Part shown: piece after piece, positions 5,795 to 9,255 of the stretch
Layout of the letters: each line of letters starts with the position of its first letter
Position numbering within the stretch: the stretch's first letter is position 1
Source: JBBIJH01 sp037446075
GTDB lineage: Bacteria > Bacteroidota > Ignavibacteria > UBA10030 > JAHEZR01
NCBI GenBank assembly: GCA_037446075.1
Contig: JBBIJH010000104.1
Coordinates: forward strand, 1 to 9,255
DNA length: 9,255 bases
Reading direction: 5' to 3'
Translations under genes and position numbers: made by a program
Notes under the pieces: generated by a model
Databases searched by the model: none
The model's input: only the letters and a program-made list of their open reading frames with translations
What the model was told of the DNA's origin: nothing

Positions 5795-7048
5795 ATGCCA
5801 ATGGACATTGCTGAGCTCAAGTCCAAGAAGATCTCTGAGCTCTCAAAGCTTGCCAAAGAGCTAAACATTTCTGGCTACAGCGATCTTCGCAAGCAAGATT
5901 TAATTTTCAAAATTCTCGAGGCGCAAACTGAAGAAGAAGGCCTCAGCTTTAGCAAGGGGGTGCTGGAGGTCTTACCCGACGGCTATGGTTTCCTCCGATC
6001 CGTGGACTATAACTATCTCCCCTCGCCGGATGATATCTATGTCTCACCGTCCCAGATCAAGAAATTCAGCCTGCGAACGGGCGATACAGTCAGTGGTCAG
6101 GTGAGGCCGCCGAAGGAGGGCGAGCGGTTCTTCGCTCTCCTGCGTGTTGAAGCAGTGAACGATCAGGATCCGGAATCGATCCGAGAGCGTGTTCTCTTCG
6201 ATAACCTAACCCCGCTCTATCCCACATCTCGTCTGAAGCTCGAAACGGCACCGGGTGAATACTCTATGCGCATCATGGATCTTCTCTCGCCGATCGGGAA
6301 GGGACAACGTGGGATGATCGTGTCCCCCCCAAAGGCAGGGAAGACCATCCTCCTACAGAAGATCGCGAACAGCATTACTCGAAACCATCCAGAGGTGAAG
6401 CTGATTGTTCTGCTCATCGACGAACGGCCCGAAGAAGTGACCGATATGGAACGAAACGTCAGTGCGGAGGTGATTAGCTCCACGTTCGATGAGCCGCCCG
6501 AGCGGCACGTCCAAGTTGCAGACATGGTGCTCGAAAAAGCAAAGAGACTGGTTGAAGCGAAACGTGATGTTGTGATCCTCCTTGACAGCATCACGAGACT
6601 TGCGCGGGCGCACAACACGGTTGTACCCCACAGTGGCAAGATTCTCTCTGGCGGTGTCGATGCCAACGCACTCCACAAGCCAAAGCGATTCTTTGGTGCT
6701 GCCCGGAATATCGAAGAGGGGGGTAGCCTTACGATTATTGCGACAGCCTTGATCGAGACGGGAAGCAGAATGGACGAAGTGATCTTTGAGGAATTCAAGG
6801 GCACGGGCAATAGTGAAGTCGTCCTCGATCGAAAGCTCAGCGACAGGCGCATCTTCCCGGCTATCGATGTGAATCGTTCCGGAACTCGGAAAGAAGAGTT
6901 GCTTCTCGATTCTGAGGAATTGAACCGGGTCTGGATTCTTCGCAAGCTCTTGAGTGATTTCTCGCCTGTCGAAGCGATGGAATTCCTATTGGAGAAAATG
7001 AGAGGGACAAAAGGGAACAAGGAATTCCTAAAAATGATGAATAGCTGA
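5795..7048 (+). CDS. rho: Transcription termination factor Rho
   Basis: Rho is the hexameric RNA-dependent ATPase that ends transcription of untranslated RNA. At 417 aa this is a minimal Rho, close to the E. coli length and without the long N-terminal insertion seen in several phyla. In order it has a helical N-terminal Rho domain (1-48, LSKLAKELNISGYSDLRKQ), a cold-shock-like RNA-binding domain (about 50-125, with PDGYGFLRS and DDIYVSPSQIKKF), and the ATPase core. The core shows Walker A PPKAGKT (178-184), catalytic-Glu region LIDERPEEVTDM (207-218), Walker B VVILLD (259-264) followed by SITRLARA, the Q-loop LSGGVDANAL (284-293), and the arginine finger in SGTRKEELL (R365). All catalytic parts are present. 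ATG 5795 has a ribosome binding site at good spacing; an ATG two codons later (5801) is possible. It is transcribed alone, from its own promoter to its own terminator. Confidence 0.98.
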   Translation: MPMDIAELKSKKISELSKLAKELNISGYSDLRKQDLIFKILEAQTEEEGLSFSKGVLEVLPDGYGFLRSVDYNYLPSPDDIYVSPSQIKKFSLRTGDTVSGQVRPPKEGERFFALLRVEAVNDQDPESIRERVLFDNLTPLYPTSRLKLETAPGEYSMRIMDLLSPIGKGQRGMIVSPPKAGKTILLQKIANSITRNHPEVKLIVLLIDERPEEVTDMERNVSAEVISSTFDEPPERHVQVADMVLEKAKRLVEAKRDVVILLDSITRLARAHNTVVPHSGKILSGGVDANALHKPKRFFGAARNIEEGGSLTIIATALIETGSRMDEVIFEEFKGTGNSEVVLDRKLSDRRIFPAIDVNRSGTRKEELLLDSEELNRVWILRKLLSDFSPVEAMEFLLEKMRGTKGNKEFLKMMNS

Positions 7049-7053
7049 GCAAG

Positions 7054-7083
7054 AGCCTCGGACCGCCGAGGCTTTTTTCTTTT
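7054..7083 (+). terminator. Intrinsic terminator after rho
   Basis: AGCCTCGG (7054-7061) pairs fully with CCGAGGCT (7066-7073) around a 4-nt ACCG loop, followed by a T-rich tract through 7083 broken by one C. The hairpin begins 6 nt after the rho stop codon. It closes the rho transcript and separates it from the thiolase gene. Confidence 0.92.
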
Positions 7084-7099
7084 CGTGCACTAAACTTCC

Positions 7100-7128
7100 T
7101 TGACTCTCTCTGAGAATTGCCTTAACTT
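7100..7128 (+). promoter_or_regulatory. Possible promoter for the thiolase gene
   Basis: TTGACT at 7100-7105 and TAACTT at 7123-7128 are separated by 17 bp, directly after the rho terminator and about 45 bp before the thiolase start. The -35 box is good and the -10 box weak (three of six matches). The position is what one would expect, since the terminator blocks read-through from rho. Confidence 0.45.
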
Positions 7129-7160
7129 TCAAGCGCAAGAAAAATTCTTTCCCCTTTCCC

Positions 7161-7167
7161 GAGGTGA
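7161..7167 (+). promoter_or_regulatory. Ribosome binding site that sets the thiolase start
   Basis: GAGGTGA lies 5 nt before ATG 7173. A GTG at 7164 that would lengthen the protein by three residues sits inside this site, so 7173 is the better start and also gives the usual thiolase N-terminus MREVVIASGCRTP. Confidence 0.7.
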
Positions 7168-7172
7168 ATCTC

Positions 7173-8348
7173 ATGCGTGAAGTAGTGATTGCGAGCGGAT
7201 GCCGAACGCCGATCGGTTCCTTCGGCGGTTCCCTGAGCGCTTTGTCCGCAGCTCGGCTTGGTGCTCTCGTCATTAAAGAAGCGATCGAGAGGGTGGGAAT
7301 CGAGAAAAGCGTCGTCGACGAGGTCATCATGGGTTGCGTCTTGACGGCGGGCTTGGGTCAAGCGCCAGCACGTCAGGCCGCCCTCCTCGCTGGCCTGCCC
7401 GAGAGTGTGGAGTGTATGACGATCAACAAGGTTTGCGGGTCTGGTCTCAAGGCTGTGATGCTGGCTGCTCAAGCGATTGCCCTCGGAGATGCAGACATCA
7501 TTGTTGCTGGGGGGATGGAGAGCATGTCGAATGCGCCGTATCTTCTCGAGAAGGCGCGTAGTGGTTATCGGCTTGGACACGCGCAGTTGATTGATTCGAT
7601 GATCAAAGATGGTCTGTGGGATGTCTATAATGATTTCCATATGGGGAATGCGGGAGAAATCTGTGCGAGGGAGTGCAGCATCCCTCGCGAGGCACAAGAC
7701 GAGTTTGCGATCATGAGCTATCGAAGAGCGCTCGATGCACAAAGGACCTCGCTGTTCAAGGACGAGATCGTGCCGGTCCCGATCCCGGGCAAAGGTGATG
7801 AATTGACGACGGTTACAGAGGACGAAGAGCCGAAGAAAGTGAAATTTGAGAAAATTCCTCAACTGAAGCCTGCTTTTCAAAAGGATGGCACGATCACTGC
7901 GGCAAACGCGTCAAAGATTAACGATGGGGCCGCTGCCGTCGTCGTCATGTCTGCAGAGAGGGCGAAGAGCCTTGGCATCTCACCTCTCGCGCGCATCGTC
8001 GGTTTTGCGTCTTCGGCAAAGAAGCCAGAGTGGTTCACGACAGCTCCTGCGGACGTCATTGAAAAAGTCCTGAAAAAAGTCAAGCTGAGTCTCGGCGACA
8101 TCGATCTCTTCGAGATCAACGAAGCATTTGCCGTGGTCAGTCTCGCTGTCAACAAGATACTTGGGCTGGACGTGGGGAAAGTGAACGTGAACGGCGGAGC
8201 GGTGGCTCTCGGACATCCCATCGGGGCAAGTGGGGCACGGATCCTTGTGACTCTTCTCTATGCGATGAAACAACGGAATGCCAAACGCGGGCTTGCCGCC
8301 CTCTGCATTGGTGGCGGCGAAGCGAGCGGAATGGTCGTGGAGCGCTAA
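7173..8348 (+). CDS. atoB: Acetyl-CoA acetyltransferase (thiolase)
   Basis: This enzyme joins two acetyl-CoA into acetoacetyl-CoA, or splits acetoacetyl-CoA in the reverse direction, in the cytoplasm. The 391-aa product has the normal thiolase length and all catalytic residues at canonical places: nucleophile C88 (NKVCGSGLKAV), H348 (GHPIGASGAR) and C378 (LCIGGGEASG). NEAFA of the oxyanion-hole region and GGMESMSNAPYLL are also present. The sequence is of the biosynthetic/AtoB-PhaA type rather than a long-chain FadA, but chain-length preference cannot be read with certainty. The gene follows the rho terminator, has its own candidate promoter, and lies 25 bp before a 3-hydroxybutyryl-CoA dehydrogenase, the next enzyme of the C4 acyl-CoA route, so the two probably form an operon. 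Confidence 0.93.
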   Translation: MREVVIASGCRTPIGSFGGSLSALSAARLGALVIKEAIERVGIEKSVVDEVIMGCVLTAGLGQAPARQAALLAGLPESVECMTINKVCGSGLKAVMLAAQAIALGDADIIVAGGMESMSNAPYLLEKARSGYRLGHAQLIDSMIKDGLWDVYNDFHMGNAGEICARECSIPREAQDEFAIMSYRRALDAQRTSLFKDEIVPVPIPGKGDELTTVTEDEEPKKVKFEKIPQLKPAFQKDGTITAANASKINDGAAAVVVMSAERAKSLGISPLARIVGFASSAKKPEWFTTAPADVIEKVLKKVKLSLGDIDLFEINEAFAVVSLAVNKILGLDVGKVNVNGGAVALGHPIGASGARILVTLLYAMKQRNAKRGLAALCIGGGEASGMVVER

Positions 8349-8373
8349 CACCCTTAACTCCCTATAAACTACC

Positions 8374-8904
8374 ATGGAAATCAAACAGATCAGTGTAATC
8401 GGCGCTGGCACGATGGGCAACGGCATTGCCCATGTGTTTGCTCAGTACGGTTTTAACGTCCTCCTCCATGACGTCAAGCAGGAAATTCTAGATCGAGCCG
8501 TCTCCACGATCCGGACAAACATGGATCGCCAGATCAAAAAGGGGACTCTGAGTGAGGACCAGAAGAGCCAGGCTCTCAGCCGGATTCAAACCTCGACGGA
8601 TCTTACAGCAAGCGTTCGAGGTTCTCACCTTGTTGTCGAGGCAGTGGTCGAGGATGCCGCCCTGAAGAGACGAATCTTTTCCGATCTCGACCGGCTCTGT
8701 GATGCCCAAGCGATCCTCGCATCGAACACATCCTCGATCTCGATTACAGAACTCGCTGCGTCGACGAAGCGACCGCAGAAATGCATCGGAATGCACTTCA
8801 TGAGCCCAGTCCCAGTCATGAAATTGGTTGAAATCATCCGTGGTCTCTTGACTTCTGATGAGACGACGATATTGGTGATGGAACTGGCGAAGAATTTCTT
8901 ATGA
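8374..8904 (+). CDS. hbd: 3-hydroxybutyryl-CoA dehydrogenase, N-terminal (NAD-binding) half, interrupted
   Basis: This half carries the Rossmann domain of the enzyme that interconverts acetoacetyl-CoA and 3-hydroxybutyryl-CoA with NAD(H). Visible are the NAD motif GAGTMG (10-15), D33 at the end of strand 2, NTSS (118-121), H141 in GMHFMSP and E153 in KLVEII. S144 stands where the family usually has Asn (HFFNP). After K173 the reading departs from the family: only NFL follows before TGA, and the normal C-terminal helical domain is missing. That domain, starting again at the same ELAK codons, is on the other strand (9255-8899). Joined, the two give 287 residues, close to the 282 of the clostridial enzyme. 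As written, the 176-aa product lacks the catalytic Asn and the dimer domain and should be inactive. No Shine-Dalgarno is visible before the ATG; the thiolase stop is 25 bp upstream. Confidence 0.9.
   Translation: MEIKQISVIGAGTMGNGIAHVFAQYGFNVLLHDVKQEILDRAVSTIRTNMDRQIKKGTLSEDQKSQALSRIQTSTDLTASVRGSHLVVEAVVEDAALKRRIFSDLDRLCDAQAILASNTSSISITELAASTKRPQKCIGMHFMSPVPVMKLVEIIRGLLTSDETTILVMELAKNFL
8881..8894 (+). repeat. Left arm of a 14-bp perfect inverted repeat inside hbd
   Basis: GAACTGGCGAAGAA here recurs as its exact reverse complement at 9242-9255. The match fails at the next inner base. It codes for ELAK plus two bases in both copies, each in the hbd frame of its own strand. At the inner edge lies AAGAA-T-TTCTT (8890-8900), a small palindrome across the break. 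Confidence 0.9.
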
Positions 8905-9255
8905 TCCGACCGTGTACGTGTAGAAGCCCCTTCCCGTTTTGCGACCAAGGTATCCGGCGGCTACCATCTTCCTCAGCAAAGGGCACGGTCTATATTTCGC
9001 GTCGCCCAGGCCTTCGTGTAGGGTCTCCATAATCGACAGACAGACATCCAAGCCGATGAGATCGGCAAGGGCAAGAGGACCAAGGGGATGATTCATTCCA
9101 AGCTTCATTACCGTGTCCACAGCTTCAGGAGTGGCTATGCCCTCCATCACACAATAGATGGCTTCGTTGATCATCGGAATTAGAAGACGGTTGGAGACGA
9201 AACCAGGGTAGTCCTTCACTTCCACAGGGATTTTCTCGGGCTTCTTCGCCAGTTC
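8899..9255 (-). CDS. hbd: 3-hydroxybutyryl-CoA dehydrogenase, C-terminal domain, inverted and cut by the window edge
   Basis: Read on the - strand from the right edge, the frame begins ELAKKPEKIPVEVKDYPG and runs 118 residues to TAA at 8901-8899. This is the all-helical 3HCDH C-terminal domain: GFVSNRLL with the catalytic Asn (fragment residue 22), IPMINEAI, the MNHPLGPLALADLIGLD core, and the LGRKTGRGFYTYT end typical of short dehydrogenases. The frame is open back to base 9255, so the GTG at 9225 need not be a start; the residues before it match the linker expected between the two domains. The first codons GAA CTG GCG AAG are the same DNA as 8881-8892 on the + strand. It is therefore best read as the missing half of the + strand gene flipped in place, not as a separate gene, though a second paralogue cut by the edge cannot be fully excluded. 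Confidence 0.88.
   Translation of the reverse strand, partial: ELAKKPEKIPVEVKDYPGFVSNRLLIPMINEAIYCVMEGIATPEAVDTVMKLGMNHPLGPLALADLIGLDVCLSIMETLHEGLGDAKYRPCPLLRKMVAAGYLGRKTGRGFYTYTVGS
9242..9255 (-). repeat. Right arm of the 14-bp inverted repeat, flush with the window end
   Basis: TTCTTCGCCAGTTC is the exact reverse complement of 8881-8894. The arm reaches the last base of the window, so its true length is unknown. Confidence 0.9.

Noticed and set aside
6217..7020. 267-codon open frame on the - strand opposite rho
   Set aside because: Antisense shadow of the highly conserved rho gene; the low-complexity Ser/Arg-rich translation has no domain.
7122..7880. 252-codon open frame on the - strand opposite the thiolase
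   Set aside because: It is the antisense shadow of a clear thiolase gene and its translation is rich in Arg, His and Ser with no recognisable domain.
8899..9225. Independent 108-aa gene on the - strand with a GTG start
   Set aside because: The frame continues upstream to the window edge with residues matching the dehydrogenase linker, so it is the C-terminal domain of a larger protein and not a stand-alone gene.

Overview
The window reads as ordinary chromosomal DNA of an aerobic, Gram-negative-type bacterium at roughly 50% G+C (judged by eye). I cannot name the phylum. The small CoxIII, the COX4-like subunit, a coxB gene placed downstream of coxC/coxD, and a short E. coli-like Rho would all fit one of the less-studied phyla (Acidobacteria-like or similar), but that is an impression, not a test. 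Both ends are cut inside genes.

Positions 2-5528, all on the + strand, form one compact cytochrome c oxidase operon. It holds the 3' half of coxA (subunit I), coxC (subunit III), coxD (subunit IV), two small unnamed membrane or exported proteins, coxB (subunit II, CuA), ctaA (heme A synthase), ctaB (heme O synthase) and a DUF420 (CtaM/YozB-type) assembly protein. Gaps are short or absent, with abutting or overlapping starts at coxD/68-aa gene, small CPVC gene/coxB and ctaA/ctaB. CtaB turns heme B into heme O, CtaA turns heme O into heme A, and heme A goes into CoxA. CoxB takes electrons from cytochrome c. The DUF420 protein probably helps build the copper/heme centre. CoxB carries no fused cytochrome c domain, so this is an aa3-type rather than a caa3-type enzyme.

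Positions 5529-7083 hold a monocistronic rho gene. It has a good sigma70-like promoter (TTGACA, 17-bp spacer, TATATT), a leader of about 195 nt rich in pyrimidines, and a strong intrinsic terminator. The leader is a candidate site for Rho autoregulation.

Positions 7100-9255 hold an acetyl-CoA acetyltransferase (thiolase) followed by a 3-hydroxybutyryl-CoA dehydrogenase, the usual pair for C4 acyl-CoA interconversion (butyrate/beta-oxidation or polyhydroxybutyrate-type metabolism). The dehydrogenase is the anomaly of the window. Its NAD-binding half lies on the + strand (8374-8892) and its C-terminal half lies on the - strand (9255-8899). A 14-base sequence is repeated in inverted orientation at the two ends of the flipped segment. 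Reversing 8895-9241 restores one continuous 287-codon gene. This is either an assembly or amplification fold-back artefact, a recent inversion, or an invertible segment. The window ends exactly where the repeat ends, so it cannot decide among them.

I found no mobile elements, CRISPR arrays, tRNA or rRNA genes.
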